This document shows, piece by piece, positions 54,516-63,802 of a stretch of DNA of 64,000 nt. Position numbers and translations under genes: made by a program. The notes beneath the pieces were generated by a model, which worked only from the letters and a program-made list of their open reading frames with translations, had not been told where the DNA came from and searched no databases. This DNA is from Nocardiopsis ganjiahuensis DSM 45031 (GTDB taxonomy: Bacteria > Actinomycetota > Actinomycetes > Streptosporangiales > Streptosporangiaceae). Positions within the stretch are counted from its first letter, which is position 1. Every line of letters starts with the position of its first letter. The stretch spans positions 620,001 to 684,000 of the forward strand of contig NZ_ANBA01000009.1 of NCBI RefSeq assembly GCF_000341085.1, written 5' to 3'.

Positions 54516-55435
54516 CCGTTTCCGTCTCCCTCGCGTTCGGCGAGGAAGCGTTCGAGTTCCGCGCCGAGCTCGTCGGCGGTGGGCAGCCCCGCGTCGTCGA
54601 CGGTCAGCGGGGTGGTCCCGCCGTCCTCGTCCGAGCGCGAGGACATGATGTCGTCGTACTGACGTTCCAGGTTGGCGACCACGCGCTGAATCTCCTCGGA
54701 GGCCGCGACCTGCTCGGAGATCTCCACGTCCGTGGCTCCGGCGACCTCCTCCAGGTCCTCCGTGGCCATGGCGAGGCCGGTCGCCCCCGCCACGTACTCG
54801 ACGGCGGCGATGGCCGCGCGCGGGTAGGTGGACTGGGCGAGGTAGCTGGGCACGTGGACGGCGTAGCCGACGAAGTCGTGGCCGCTCTCACCCAGACGGT
54901 ACTCCAGCAGCGAGACCGCGCTCCCGGGCACCTCGACGCGGCCGATCCACGGGGTGTGCCCCGCGATCAGCTCGGGCCGGGTGGAGTGCGGGGTGACCGT
55001 GACCGGCCGGGTGTGCGGAACCGCCATGGGGATGCCGTGGGCGCTGATGGAGAGCGAGACGGAGAAGCGTTCGACCAGGCTCGCGGTGGCAGCGACGAAG
55101 CCCTCCCACTCGCGGTCCGGCTCCGGGCCGTACAGGACGAGGAAGGGGTGCCCCTCGTCGTCGTGCATCCGGTACAGCGCCAGCTTGGGCGGGGTGTACT
55201 CGGTCCAGGCGTTCTCGACGAAGGTCATCGGCGGTCTGCGGCTGCGGTAGTCCACCAGGCGGTCGGTGTCGAAGGTCGCGACCTCCTCGGCGATGAACCG
55301 TTCGAACAGCGACTCGGCCATCTGACGGCCGGCGTTTCCGGCATCGACGAAGCCGTCCAGACAGACGAGCATCACCAGTCCGGTGACGTCGTCGAAGCCT
55401 GGGTGGAGTTCGTACAGATCTGCGGGGTCACGCAC
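54512..55435 (-). CDS. PAC2-family protein
   Basis: A 307-residue protein of the PAC2 (proteasome assembly chaperone-like) family: MLVCLDGFVDAGNAGRQMAESLF, FDTDRLVDYRSRRPPMTFVENAW, the HDDEGHPFLVLYGPEPDREWEGF block, and a helical C-terminal extension. Actinobacterial members are structurally known, but their role is unsettled. GTG 55435 is the start best fitting the family. Coupled to pyrD by a four-base overlap. Confidence 0.85.
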   Translation of the reverse strand: MRDPADLYELHPGFDDVTGLVMLVCLDGFVDAGNAGRQMAESLFERFIAEEVATFDTDRLVDYRSRRPPMTFVENAWTEYTPPKLALYRMHDDEGHPFLVLYGPEPDREWEGFVAATASLVERFSVSLSISAHGIPMAVPHTRPVTVTPHSTRPELIAGHTPWIGRVEVPGSAVSLLEYRLGESGHDFVGYAVHVPSYLAQSTYPRAAIAAVEYVAGATGLAMATEDLEEVAGATDVEISEQVAASEEIQRVVANLERQYDDIMSSRSDEDGGTTPLTVDDAGLPTADELGAELERFLAEREGDGNG

Positions 55436-55664
55436 CGGGTTCTCGTCTCCAAAACTGGTCGGGATCGCAGGGAACGCGACGCACCCGCCCTGGCCTGCCG
55501 GGATGGTCCGAAATGCCCCACAACGAGGCTGCTGTGCCCTGCTTTTCCACAATACCGACCCGGGGTGAGTGGGACCGGACCCCGACCCCTCGGAGGTGAC
55601 CACGGCCACACCGCGGCTTCCTCGGTTCGGGGGAGAGGGCGTGGTGGGGGCAGCGGTGCCCGGG

Positions 55665-56627
55665 TCAGGGCCGGCTGTGGACGGCACGGAAGCGGGAGGG
55701 CGGGACCCCGTAGTACGCGACGAAGGTCTGGCGGAGGGACTCGGCGGAGCCGAACCCGCAGCGGGCGGCCACCTCGGTGACGGAGAGCGCGGTGGACTCC
55801 AGGAGGTCGGCCGCCGCCTCGGCGCGGGCCCGTCGCACCAGGCGGCTCGGCGGGTGGCCGGTGTGGGCGAGGCAGAGCCGGTGCAGGTGACGGGTGCTCA
55901 CCCCCGCAGCCCGGGCGAGTCCGGTCGTGGAGAGGTCACCGTCGAGGTGGGAGCGGATGTGGGTGAGGACCTGTCCGACCAGCATGTTCTCCGGGTCGAG
56001 GGTGGTGAGCACGCTCATCTGGGCCTGGTTTCCGGGGCGCTGGAAGTACGTGACCAGGATTCTGGAGACCAGACGGGCCAGAGCCGGCCCGTGGTCCTCG
56101 GCGACGAAGTCCAGGGTCAGGTCGAGCGCGGCGGTCACCCCGGCCGAGGTCGACACGGGCCCGTCCCGGACGAAGATCGGTGCCGGGTCGACGGTCACGC
56201 CGGGGTGGCGTCGGGCCAGTTCGTCGGCGAAGTGCCAGTGGGTGGTGGCGCGGCGGCCCTCCAGCAGCCCGGTGGCAGCGAGCACGCTCGCCCCGGTGCA
56301 CACCGAGGCCACCCTGCGGCTCTCCCGGGCCAGCCGACGCACGTGCGCGACCAGGTGGGCGTTCTCCGCCGCCCGCCGGTAACCCCAGCCGCCCGTGACC
56401 ACCAGGGTGTCGAACGGTCCCCTGAGTTCCTCGAGCGCCGCCTGGCTCCGGAGTGTCAGCCCGGAGGAGCAGCGCACCGGACCGCCGCCCGAAGCCGCCA
56501 GGACCGTCTCGTAGGGGGTTCCGCCGGGGATGACGTCGTTGGCCGTGGCCAGCGTGGAGGTGATCGAGGAGATCTCCAGCAGTTCGGCGTCCTCGTAGGC
56601 CACCACCACGACCCTGCGTGCTTCCAT
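55665..56627 (-). CDS. GlxA-family transcriptional regulator (DJ-1/PfpI plus AraC)
   Basis: A 320-residue regulator. The N-terminal DJ-1/PfpI-type domain has VVVVAYEDAELLEISSI and the nucleophile-elbow VASVCTGASVLAATGLL; the C-terminal AraC domain has two helix-turn-helix units (TTGLARAAGVSTRHLHRLC and VTEVAARCGFGSAESLRQTFVAYYGVPPSRFR). Ligand unknown. ATG 56627 has GGGGGAGGGG upstream. Confidence 0.9.
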   Translation of the reverse strand: MEARRVVVVAYEDAELLEISSITSTLATANDVIPGGTPYETVLAASGGGPVRCSSGLTLRSQAALEELRGPFDTLVVTGGWGYRRAAENAHLVAHVRRLARESRRVASVCTGASVLAATGLLEGRRATTHWHFADELARRHPGVTVDPAPIFVRDGPVSTSAGVTAALDLTLDFVAEDHGPALARLVSRILVTYFQRPGNQAQMSVLTTLDPENMLVGQVLTHIRSHLDGDLSTTGLARAAGVSTRHLHRLCLAHTGHPPSRLVRRARAEAAADLLESTALSVTEVAARCGFGSAESLRQTFVAYYGVPPSRFRAVHSRP

Positions 56628-56752
56628 GGCGCCCCTCCCCCGCCCCGGCTTCAGCGCTCGAGGCTGGTCTGTTCGGACGGGTTTCCCAAGATTCCGGACC
56701 TCCCCCAGGCTACGCCTGGCCCTTGGCCGTACACCGGCGAAGGCTGGAGGAC

Positions 56753-57538
56753 ATGGCTTCCACACCCGCACCCAGGCGTGCGCCCACACCCGTACCTTCC
56801 GCGAACGCCCCCTCCCCGAGCGCCGCTTCCACCCCGGCCCCCGCTGCTCCGCCCGCGACCGCACCGGTCCCTGCCGCACCCGGGGCACCGGGCACGAGCC
56901 CACCGCCCGCCCCGGCCGGGGCGGGCACCGGTCCTTCGGAGCCGCACACCCGGAGCACGCACAGTGCCCAGGGGACACGGAACGCACGAGGAGCGGCGAC
57001 AGCGGTGCTCGGACGGTGGTGGCCCGCCCTGACGGCCGCCCTGGCCGCCGCGCTCACCGTCTCCGGAGGCACGGACGACGGGGGCCCGGCCTTCCTGCTG
57101 TTCACCCTCCCCGTCATGTACCTGGCCGTCGCGGTCCTGGACCGGCCCCGTGCCAGCTGGCCGGTGGTGGGCGCGGTGGGCGCCCTCTACTTCCTGCTGG
57201 AGGCCGCGGGTGCGGTGGCCTGGCCGCTGGTCCTCGGTCTGGGCGCCGTACTGGTGGCCGTCGGGCTGGTGCGCGGACCGCTGCGCCGCCCGGGCGTGTT
57301 CGCCCTCCAGATCCCGGCGCTGGCGGTGTTCGGCGGCGCAGGGCTCCTCGCGCTGGCGGTGTCCCCCGAGGCGGCGGTCGCGGTGGTCGCGGTCGGCCTG
57401 CTCGCGCACGCCGCGTGGGACGCCGTGCACTGGTGGACGCGGAAGGTGATCTCCCGGTCCGTGGCCGAGTGGTGCATGGTCTACGACACCGGTGTCGGCG
57501 CCGCCGTCCTGGTGCTCCTCCTGCTCCGGTCGCTCTGA
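56753..57538 (+). CDS. multi-pass membrane protein of unknown function
   Basis: A 261-residue protein with a ~75-residue Pro/Ala/Thr-rich N-terminus and then about six hydrophobic helices (WWPALTAALAAALTVSG, LLFTLPVMYLAVAVL, LVLGLGAVLVAVGLV, FALQIPALAVFGGAGLLALAV, AVAVVAVGLLAHAAWDAVHWW, GVGAAVLVLLLL). A conserved-looking AHAAWDAVHWW...SRSVAEWCMVYD lies near the end. No family recognised. ATG 56753 follows GGAGG. Divergent from the GlxA-type regulator. Confidence 0.65.
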   Translation: MASTPAPRRAPTPVPSANAPSPSAASTPAPAAPPATAPVPAAPGAPGTSPPPAPAGAGTGPSEPHTRSTHSAQGTRNARGAATAVLGRWWPALTAALAAALTVSGGTDDGGPAFLLFTLPVMYLAVAVLDRPRASWPVVGAVGALYFLLEAAGAVAWPLVLGLGAVLVAVGLVRGPLRRPGVFALQIPALAVFGGAGLLALAVSPEAAVAVVAVGLLAHAAWDAVHWWTRKVISRSVAEWCMVYDTGVGAAVLVLLLLRSL

Positions 57539-57604
57539 CGGCCCCGGCCGGGCCGGCGCCGGTCAGCGCCTCCCGGTCCGGGCCTCCCGCCCACTGTCGG
57601 CCGG

Positions 57605-59371
57605 TCAGCGCTGGCCGGTCACGCGCAGGGTGCGCAACCGGTTGAGGGCGGCGGCGACCTCGTGTCTGCGCGGCAGGGCGTAGTCCCCGCCGAAGTCGCC
57701 GCCGAGCAGGGTCACCCCCTCCTCGGCCAGCGCCTCCTCCAGGGAGTCCAGGGCCTCGGCCAGGGTCCGCGCCCCGTCCAGGTGCCGGCCCCGGACCAGC
57801 GCGCGCAGGGCCAGCCCGGCCCCGGTGATCTGCCCCGGATCCACGAACTGCTCCACCGAGCGCACGTCGATGTCGCTCTCCCCGAAGACCAGCACGTCCA
57901 TGTCCCGGCGCTTGAGCTTGCTCCGGCCCTTGGCGGTGTTGTCGTCCACCGAACCGGGGTCGACCACGCGGGCCCGCGGCAGGGTGAACTCGGCGTCCTC
58001 CCGTTCGTGGGCCAGGCTGCGGGCGCGTTCGGTGACGTCGTGCGGGTGGTAGGCGTCCAGCATGACGACCTGGTCGGCGACGTCGAAGTAGTCGCCGCTG
58101 CCGCCCATGACCAGGACCGTCGAGACCCGGTGTTCTCGGTGCAGCGGGCGCACCAGGTCCACGAACGGCACCAGCGGTTCGCGGTCGCCGTGCACCAGGG
58201 CCTGCATGCGCTCGTCGCGGATCATCAGGTTGGTGGCGGTGGAGTCCTCGTCCACCAGCAGGGTCCGTGATCCGGCCTCCACGGCCTCGCAGATGTTGGC
58301 CGCCTGCGAGGTGGAGCCGGAGGCGTTCTCGGTACGGAAGTCGCTGGTGTCGGCACCGGTGGGCAGGTTGCGCACGAAGGGGCTGACGTCGACCCGTTCC
58401 ACCCGGCGCCCCTCCTCCGCCCGGATCTTCACGGCGTCCGCCGTGGTCACCACCAGTTCGCGGCCGTCACCGGGCACGTGGTCGTACACGCCGCGCTCCA
58501 GGGCGTGCAGCAGGGTGGACTTGCCGTGGAAGCCGCCGCCGACGATGAGGGTGATGCCCTCGGGCACACCCATCCCGGTCACGGTGCCCCGGTGCGGCAG
58601 CTCGACGCTGACGCGCAGGCTCTCCGGGGAGGCGAAGGGCACCACGCCCTGCCCGGCCATGGGCTCGTCGCTCACCCCGCTGCGCCGGGGCAGGATCGCC
58701 CCGTCCGCGACGAAGGCCACCAGGCCCCGGTCGGCCAGGCTCGCGCGCAGGGCGACGGTGTCGGCCACGCTGTCGGCGAAGGCCCGCGCCTCCTCCTGGT
58801 CGATCTCGTCCCAGTCGAGGTCGTCGGCCAGCTCCGGAACGGTGTGGCAGAGCTCGCGCTCGGCGGTGCGGCCGTCGATCCGGCGGCCGTGCCCGGGCAG
58901 GTCCACGCCGATCCGCAGGTCGAGGGCGCCCTCCTCGGTGATCTGGCAGGAGGACCGGGCGATGACCTCCTGACCGCCGGTGTCGATCTTCAGCAGGGAG
59001 CCCTTGAGCTGTCTGCGGGCGCGCCGTCCGAGGTAGTCGGCGGTGGCCCGGCGGCGCACCGGGTCCTCGTACGCGCTGGCGGGGATCCCCGCGTCGGGCC
59101 GGAAGAGGCGGATGCGCGAGGGCGGCGCGAAGGGGTCGGCCTGGACCCGTTGCACGGTGAGGGTGAAGTCACCGAAGTCCCAGTCCCCCTTGAGCGCCTT
59201 GTAGCGCCCGTAGGAGGCGCCCTGCATCTTCAGGAGCTCCTCGGACAGCTGTGCCTCGTCGCGCTTGCCGCGGATGGGTTCGGGTTCGGGCCTGCGGCCG
59301 CCGCCACCGCCCCGGCCGCCTCCTCCGCCGTACCGGCGCCCCTGGCCGCCGCTCCCCCGTTGTCCCGCCAT
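57605..59371 (-). CDS. ABC-class ATPase domain protein (PF09818 type)
   Basis: A 588-residue soluble ATPase. After a Gly/Arg-rich start (residues 1-35), YGRYKALKGDWDFGDFTLTVQRVQADPFAPPSRIRL is the family's N-terminal block; the Walker A is GGGFHGKSTLLHAL, the Walker B region SRTLLVDEDSTATNLMIRDERMQALV, and STVLVMGGSGDYFDVADQVVMLD follows. The family is called a predicted ABC-class ATPase with no established role. ATG 59371 with GGGGGA upstream. Confidence 0.88.
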   Translation of the reverse strand: MAGQRGSGGQGRRYGGGGGRGGGGGRRPEPEPIRGKRDEAQLSEELLKMQGASYGRYKALKGDWDFGDFTLTVQRVQADPFAPPSRIRLFRPDAGIPASAYEDPVRRRATADYLGRRARRQLKGSLLKIDTGGQEVIARSSCQITEEGALDLRIGVDLPGHGRRIDGRTAERELCHTVPELADDLDWDEIDQEEARAFADSVADTVALRASLADRGLVAFVADGAILPRRSGVSDEPMAGQGVVPFASPESLRVSVELPHRGTVTGMGVPEGITLIVGGGFHGKSTLLHALERGVYDHVPGDGRELVVTTADAVKIRAEEGRRVERVDVSPFVRNLPTGADTSDFRTENASGSTSQAANICEAVEAGSRTLLVDEDSTATNLMIRDERMQALVHGDREPLVPFVDLVRPLHREHRVSTVLVMGGSGDYFDVADQVVMLDAYHPHDVTERARSLAHEREDAEFTLPRARVVDPGSVDDNTAKGRSKLKRRDMDVLVFGESDIDVRSVEQFVDPGQITGAGLALRALVRGRHLDGARTLAEALDSLEEALAEEGVTLLGGDFGGDYALPRRHEVAAALNRLRTLRVTGQR

Positions 59372-59489
59372 CGGTTCCCCCTGGTGTCGCTGCACAACTG
59401 ACTGCCCCGCCAGGTTAGGACTTCTGCGCGAATCCCGCTTTCGGCCTGTGGACAACCCCCGTGTGTCCTCGACGGACCGACGCCTCCTC

Positions 59490-60380
59490 TCACGCCAGCG
59501 CGGTGGAGAGCACCTCGGAGAACCGGGCCAACCGGCTGCTCCGGCCGTCACTGCGCCAGACGAGGCCGAGCGCGGACTCGGGCATCCCCCTGACGGGCAC
59601 GTAGGTGATGTCCGGGCGCCGGTTGTACTCGGCGGTGGCACCGCACACCAGCATCGCGCCCCGGCCCGAGGCGACCAGGGACAACGCCTCCTGGAGCGTT
59701 CCGGCCCGGCCCTCCTGGGGGATGCTCTTCCCCTTGGGGGTGACCCGTGGCGAGTGGACCCGCCTCCAGTAGGAGGGCGCCTGCCCGGTGAGGGGGACCA
59801 GGCGCACCCGGGTGAGTTCCTCGGCGCCGAGCTCCTCCCGGCCCGCCAGCGGGTGGGCCGTCGGCAGGGCCAGGACCTGAGGTTGCCGAGAGAAGGTCAG
59901 GCCGAGGACCAGATCGGGTTCCCGCACGGGCAGGAGAACCACAGCAGCGTCGACCCTGCCCTCGCGCAGGAGGCCGAAGGGATCCGCGAGGGGGATCTCC
60001 ACGATGTCGACCTCGGAGCCCGGATCGTCACTCCGGAAAGCGGTGATCGCCCTGGCGAGGGGTTCGTAGACGGCGCCCTGGAAGCCGATCCGCATGCGCC
60101 CCCGGGTGTCTCGGGCCGTGTCACGCGCGTCCTCGACCACGTCGGCCAGCGCGTTGTAGGCCGGACGCAGAGACTCCAGGAAGTCAGCGCCCAGGGCTGT
60201 GAGGTGGACCCTCCTGCTGGAGCGTTCCACGAGCCGGGCGCCGATCCGGCTCTCCAGCGAGCGCAGCAGCTGGCTGACCCGGCTCTGGGAGAGGAAGAGG
60301 CGTTCCGCGGTCCGGCCGAAGTGGAGTTCCTCCGACAGGACCAGGAAGCACTCCAGTTCCCGGGTCTCGATCGATCGCAT
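59490..60380 (-). CDS. LysR-family transcriptional regulator
   Basis: A 296-residue regulator: winged helix ELECFLVLSEELHFGRTAERLFLSQSRVSQLLRSLE and a periplasmic-binding-type effector domain (RMRIGFQGAVYEPLARAI, AAVVLLPV, LALPTAHPLAG). ATG 60380 with GAGGAGG upstream. It is divergent from an MFS transporter with a 21-bp palindrome between them, so the transporter is the probable target. Confidence 0.9.
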   Translation of the reverse strand: MRSIETRELECFLVLSEELHFGRTAERLFLSQSRVSQLLRSLESRIGARLVERSSRRVHLTALGADFLESLRPAYNALADVVEDARDTARDTRGRMRIGFQGAVYEPLARAITAFRSDDPGSEVDIVEIPLADPFGLLREGRVDAAVVLLPVREPDLVLGLTFSRQPQVLALPTAHPLAGREELGAEELTRVRLVPLTGQAPSYWRRVHSPRVTPKGKSIPQEGRAGTLQEALSLVASGRGAMLVCGATAEYNRRPDITYVPVRGMPESALGLVWRSDGRSSRLARFSEVLSTALA

Positions 60381-60452
60381 GCCCCTCCTCGTCCGCGCAC
60401 CGCGCGGCTGCTGGACGTGACCCCGCTCTCCGGCCCGGGCGGCGGGCCTGGA

Positions 60453-60473
60453 TCGATGAGTCCGGCTCATCGA
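60453..60473. promoter_or_regulatory. candidate LysR operator
   Basis: TCGATGAG, five bases, CTCATCGA: a perfect 8-bp inverted repeat in the LysR/MFS divergent region, of the size expected for a LysR recognition site. Confidence 0.65.
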
Positions 60474-60527
60474 AGCATGAGGGATTCCCCGTTGTTCGTC
60501 GAGCCGGGCGGGCCTTGACTGGCCACC

Positions 60528-61730
60528 ATGTCGAACGCAGCCGGGGCCCGAGCCCTCGAACGAACACCACACCCCTCCCCCGTCCGGGGGTGGCTCGCCG
60601 TCGTCACGGTGGCCCTGGGTACCTTCACCGTCGTGACCTCCGAGATGCTCCCCGTGGGGCTGTTGTCCCCCATGGGCGGCGGCCTCGGCGTCACCGAGGG
60701 AACCGCAGGCCTGACCCTGACCATCACGGGACTGGTGGCGGCGGTCACCGCGCCGTTCGTGCCCGCCCTGGTCGGTCGCGCCGACCGCAGGGCCGTACTC
60801 GTGGCCTTGATGGCCCTGCTCGGCGCTGCCAACCTGCTGTCCGCCTGGTCGCCGACCTTCGCCGTGATGGTCGCGGCGCGTGTCCTGGTAGGTCTGGGGA
60901 TGGGCGGTGTCTGGGCGCTGGCTGCCGGCCTCGCTCCCCGGCTGGTGCCGGAGCGCTCGGTCGGATCGGCCACCTCCGTGATCTTCGCCGGTATCGCCGT
61001 GGCGTCGGTGCTCGGCGTGCCCGTGGGCGCCTACATCGGCGCCCTGAGCGGCTGGCGCGCGGCCTTCGTCGTGTTCGCGGCCCTCGCACTGGCACTGTGC
61101 GTGGCCATGGCACTGCTCCTGCCTCGGCTGCCCGCCGAGCGCGGTGCCCGCCTGAGCGGTGTCACCGGGCTCCTGGCCAACCCCAAGGTGGCCACCGGGC
61201 TGGCCGTCGCGGTCTTCCTCGTCACGGCCCACTTCGCCGCCTACACCTATGTGCGCCCCGTGCTCGAAGGCACCGCCGGGATCGGCGCGGGACTGATCGG
61301 CACCATGCTGTTGGTCTACGGGCTGGCCGGCGTCGTCGGTAACTTCGCCGCCGGACCGAGGGCGGTCCGGGCCCCGCGCTCCACCCTCCTGGTGCTCGGC
61401 GCCGCCCTGGGGTGCGCGGTGCTCCTGGTCCCCCTCATCGGCGTCACCGTGCTCGCCACCGGCCTGCTCATGGTGGTGTGGGGCCTGGCCTACGGCGGGG
61501 TGTCGGTGAGCGTCCAGACCTGGATGATGCGCTCCGCGCCCGAGGAGCGCGAGGGCGTCTCGTCGCTGTTCGTCGGTGTCTTCAACGGCAGCATCGCGCT
61601 CGGCGCGCTCATCGGCGGGTTCGTCCTGGACGGCGCGGGCGGCACGGCCGTGATGTGGTTGGCCGCCGCGCTGGCCCTGGGCGCACTGCTGATCACCCTG
61701 TTCGGCAGGGCCCCCGGCCGGATCGGCTAG
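60528..61730 (+). CDS. MFS transporter (DHA1-type drug efflux)
   Basis: A 400-residue transporter with twelve hydrophobic segments. Family features: VVTSEMLPVGLLSPMGGGLGV near the start (TSE-M-PVGLL type), the loop GRADRRAVL between helices 2 and 3, and ARVLVGLGMGGVWALAAGLAPRLVPE, as in YdhP/NepI/chloramphenicol-efflux-like members. Substrate unknown. ATG start with a weak ribosome site. Confidence 0.88.
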   Translation: MSNAAGARALERTPHPSPVRGWLAVVTVALGTFTVVTSEMLPVGLLSPMGGGLGVTEGTAGLTLTITGLVAAVTAPFVPALVGRADRRAVLVALMALLGAANLLSAWSPTFAVMVAARVLVGLGMGGVWALAAGLAPRLVPERSVGSATSVIFAGIAVASVLGVPVGAYIGALSGWRAAFVVFAALALALCVAMALLLPRLPAERGARLSGVTGLLANPKVATGLAVAVFLVTAHFAAYTYVRPVLEGTAGIGAGLIGTMLLVYGLAGVVGNFAAGPRAVRAPRSTLLVLGAALGCAVLLVPLIGVTVLATGLLMVVWGLAYGGVSVSVQTWMMRSAPEEREGVSSLFVGVFNGSIALGALIGGFVLDGAGGTAVMWLAAALALGALLITLFGRAPGRIG

Positions 61731-61775
61731 GGAGGCAGGGGTGTTCCCGTGCCGGACCGGGCCCGAAGGGGTGGG

Positions 61776-62333
61776 TCAGGGCTCCCGAGGAGGTTCGGGG
61801 AGGACGTCGGTGAGGATCGCCTCGAACTCGTCGGCGCTCGGCTTGGTCTCGCCCAACAGGGTGTGCAGCAGGACGCCGTCGATCACCGCGGTCACGACGC
61901 GGGCTCGGACCGGGTCGTCGGTGTAGCAGCGCGCGAACGCCCCCACCGCGGCGAGCCAGGCGTCCGTGGACTCGCGCAGGTGGGGGCGGCGCGCGGCGAG
62001 GAGGAAGAGTTCGTACTCGGCGAGCAGGCGTCCCGGTTCGGCCGCGACCCTGGCCATGAGCTCGGCGAGTTCGCGCCGCCGGTCCCCGCCGGCGGACAGG
62101 CGGCGCATCCTCTCGGAGTCCTCGTCCATCACGCTGGTCAGGGCGGCGGTCAGGAGGTCGCCCAACCCGGTGAAGTAGTAGGTCGTGGCGGAGGTGGGCA
62201 GCCCCGCCTCCTGCGAGACCGTGCGGTGGCTGACCCCGGCCACCCCGGCGCGTTCGATGACGCGCAGGGTGGCCTCGATCAGTGCCCTGCGGCGCAGTTC
62301 GCCCTTGGCGCGGCGTCCGTCCGTCTGGTTCAG
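61776..62333 (-). CDS. TetR-family repressor, probable CTG start
   Basis: A 185-residue regulator. The DNA-binding domain runs GRRAKGELRRRALIEATLRVI, then VAGVSHRTVSQEAGLPTSATTYYF, followed by a helical ligand domain. The first ATG/GTG in frame (GTG 62243) lies inside the DNA-binding domain and would delete its first helix. CTG 62333, overlapping the MFS stop as CTGA and preceded by GAGGAGGAG, restores a normal TetR N-terminus. Probable repressor of the upstream MFS gene. Confidence 0.82.
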   Translation of the reverse strand: MNQTDGRRAKGELRRRALIEATLRVIERAGVAGVSHRTVSQEAGLPTSATTYYFTGLGDLLTAALTSVMDEDSERMRRLSAGGDRRRELAELMARVAAEPGRLLAEYELFLLAARRPHLRESTDAWLAAVGAFARCYTDDPVRARVVTAVIDGVLLHTLLGETKPSADEFEAILTDVLPEPPREP

Positions 62334-63601
62334 GTCTCCTCCTCGGTTCCTGCGCCGAGGGTAACGGAATCGGCTCCCTCCTCTCCCGGCCGTGTCGTCG
62401 CGGGAGCACGGCCTGTCGTGGCTGCGCAGCGCAGCAGGGGTGTGCCCGCGACCACGGTCCCCAGAGCGGCCAGGCCCGCGACCACCGCCACGAGGAACCC
62501 GCCGGTGGTGCCGGAGGCCTCCACTGCCAGCCCCGCTGTGAAGGTGCCGAGCGCGGTGCCGACGGTGAGTCCTGTCAGGGCCCAGGTCATCCCCTCGGTG
62601 AGACGGGCGGGCGGAACGACCCGTTCGACAAGGGTCATCACCAGGATCATGGTCGGCGCGAAGAACACCCCGGCCAGGAGGACGGCCAGGGACAGGGTCG
62701 CGATCCCGCCGACCATCAGCAGGGGCAGCGTGGTGAGGGCGGTACCGGTCACGGCCACCAGCAGCATGGTGTGCGGCCGCCAGGGCGGGTTCAGCGCCCC
62801 GAAGGCCAGTCCGGAGACAGCCGAGCCCAGGGCGTAGGCCGACAGGACGATCCCGGTCGCGCCGGGCACCCCCAGGTTCTCGGCGAAGGCGACCGCGACC
62901 ACGTCGACCGCGCCGACGATCACCCCTCCGGAGGCCAGGGTCAGGACCAGGAGCGCGACGGAGCCGCTGAGTGCGCGCGGGCCCCGGTCACCGGTGGCCC
63001 CGGGAGCGCGGACCGGCGGTTCGGTGCCCCTCTGGGCGACGAACAGGCTCACCCCCACGGCCAGGAAGGCCGCCGCGGCGAGCGGACCGGCCTGGGCGAA
63101 GACCATGGTGCTCAGGACCACCGACAGCGCCGGTCCGGTGATGAAGGTGAGCTCGTCGGCCACCGACTCGAAGGAGTAGGCGGTGTGCAGCCGTGGGGTG
63201 CCGCGGTGGATCTCGGTCCACCGGGCGCGGGCCATCGCGGACATGCTCGGCATCGTCCCGCTGGGGACGGCGCAGGCGAACAACAGCCACAGGGGTGCGT
63301 CGAGCCGCACGCACAGCAGCATCAGGAGCAGCGACGACACGCTGACGGCGGCGGCGGGGGGCAGGACCCGGTGCTGGCCGTAGCGGTCGGCGAGACGGGA
63401 GACCTGTGGCGTGATCAGGGCCATGGACAGGGTGAACGTGGCAGCGACGGCCCCGGCCAGGGCGTAGCTGCCGTGGGTGGCGGCGAGCATCGTGATGATG
63501 CCGACGTTGGTCATGGCCACCGGCATTCGGCCGATGAGTCCGGCGGCGGTGAAGCCCTTGGTCCCGGGCACGGCGAAGATCCGCGCGTACGGATTGGGCA
63601 T
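62330..63601 (-). CDS. MFS transporter
   Basis: A 423-residue transporter with about twelve membrane segments: GFTAAGLIGRMPVAMTNVGIITML, the SRLADRYGQHRVL loop, and ARWTEIHRGTPRLHTAYSFESVADELTFITGPAL, which resembles a common actinomycete efflux subfamily. The tail is Thr/Glu-rich. ATG 63601 with AAGGA upstream. Coupled to the TetR gene; two operators precede it. Confidence 0.88.
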   Translation of the reverse strand: MPNPYARIFAVPGTKGFTAAGLIGRMPVAMTNVGIITMLAATHGSYALAGAVAATFTLSMALITPQVSRLADRYGQHRVLPPAAAVSVSSLLLMLLCVRLDAPLWLLFACAVPSGTMPSMSAMARARWTEIHRGTPRLHTAYSFESVADELTFITGPALSVVLSTMVFAQAGPLAAAAFLAVGVSLFVAQRGTEPPVRAPGATGDRGPRALSGSVALLVLTLASGGVIVGAVDVVAVAFAENLGVPGATGIVLSAYALGSAVSGLAFGALNPPWRPHTMLLVAVTGTALTTLPLLMVGGIATLSLAVLLAGVFFAPTMILVMTLVERVVPPARLTEGMTWALTGLTVGTALGTFTAGLAVEASGTTGGFLVAVVAGLAALGTVVAGTPLLRCAATTGRAPATTRPGEEGADSVTLGAGTEEET

Positions 63602-63629
63602 GGCTGGTCCTTCGGTTCGAGTGATCGGG

Positions 63630-63645
63630 TCGGGACACGTCCCGA
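63630..63645. promoter_or_regulatory. TetR-type operator 1
   Basis: TCGGGACACGTCCCGA, a perfect 16-bp palindrome in the region between the MFS and glycosyltransferase genes. Confidence 0.7.
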
Positions 63646-63650
63646 AACAT

Positions 63651-63668
63651 CTGGGACACTCGTCCCAG
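63651..63668. promoter_or_regulatory. TetR-type operator 2
   Basis: CTGGGAC, four bases, GTCCCAG: a perfect inverted repeat sharing the GGGAC/GTCCC core of operator 1. The centres are 22 bp apart, about two helical turns, so dimers would bind the same face. Confidence 0.7.
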
Positions 63669-63802
63669 TTTTTGCACAGAAGGCTGCCCGAAGCAAGCCT
63701 TTGTGACAAGCGCCGCCTCCCGCCCCGTCGGAGAAGTCCTTTGCCCGAGCCCCTTCCCTGCGGCTACGTTGCGAGGACCCCCTCAGTCGAGGAGTTCGTC
63801 CA

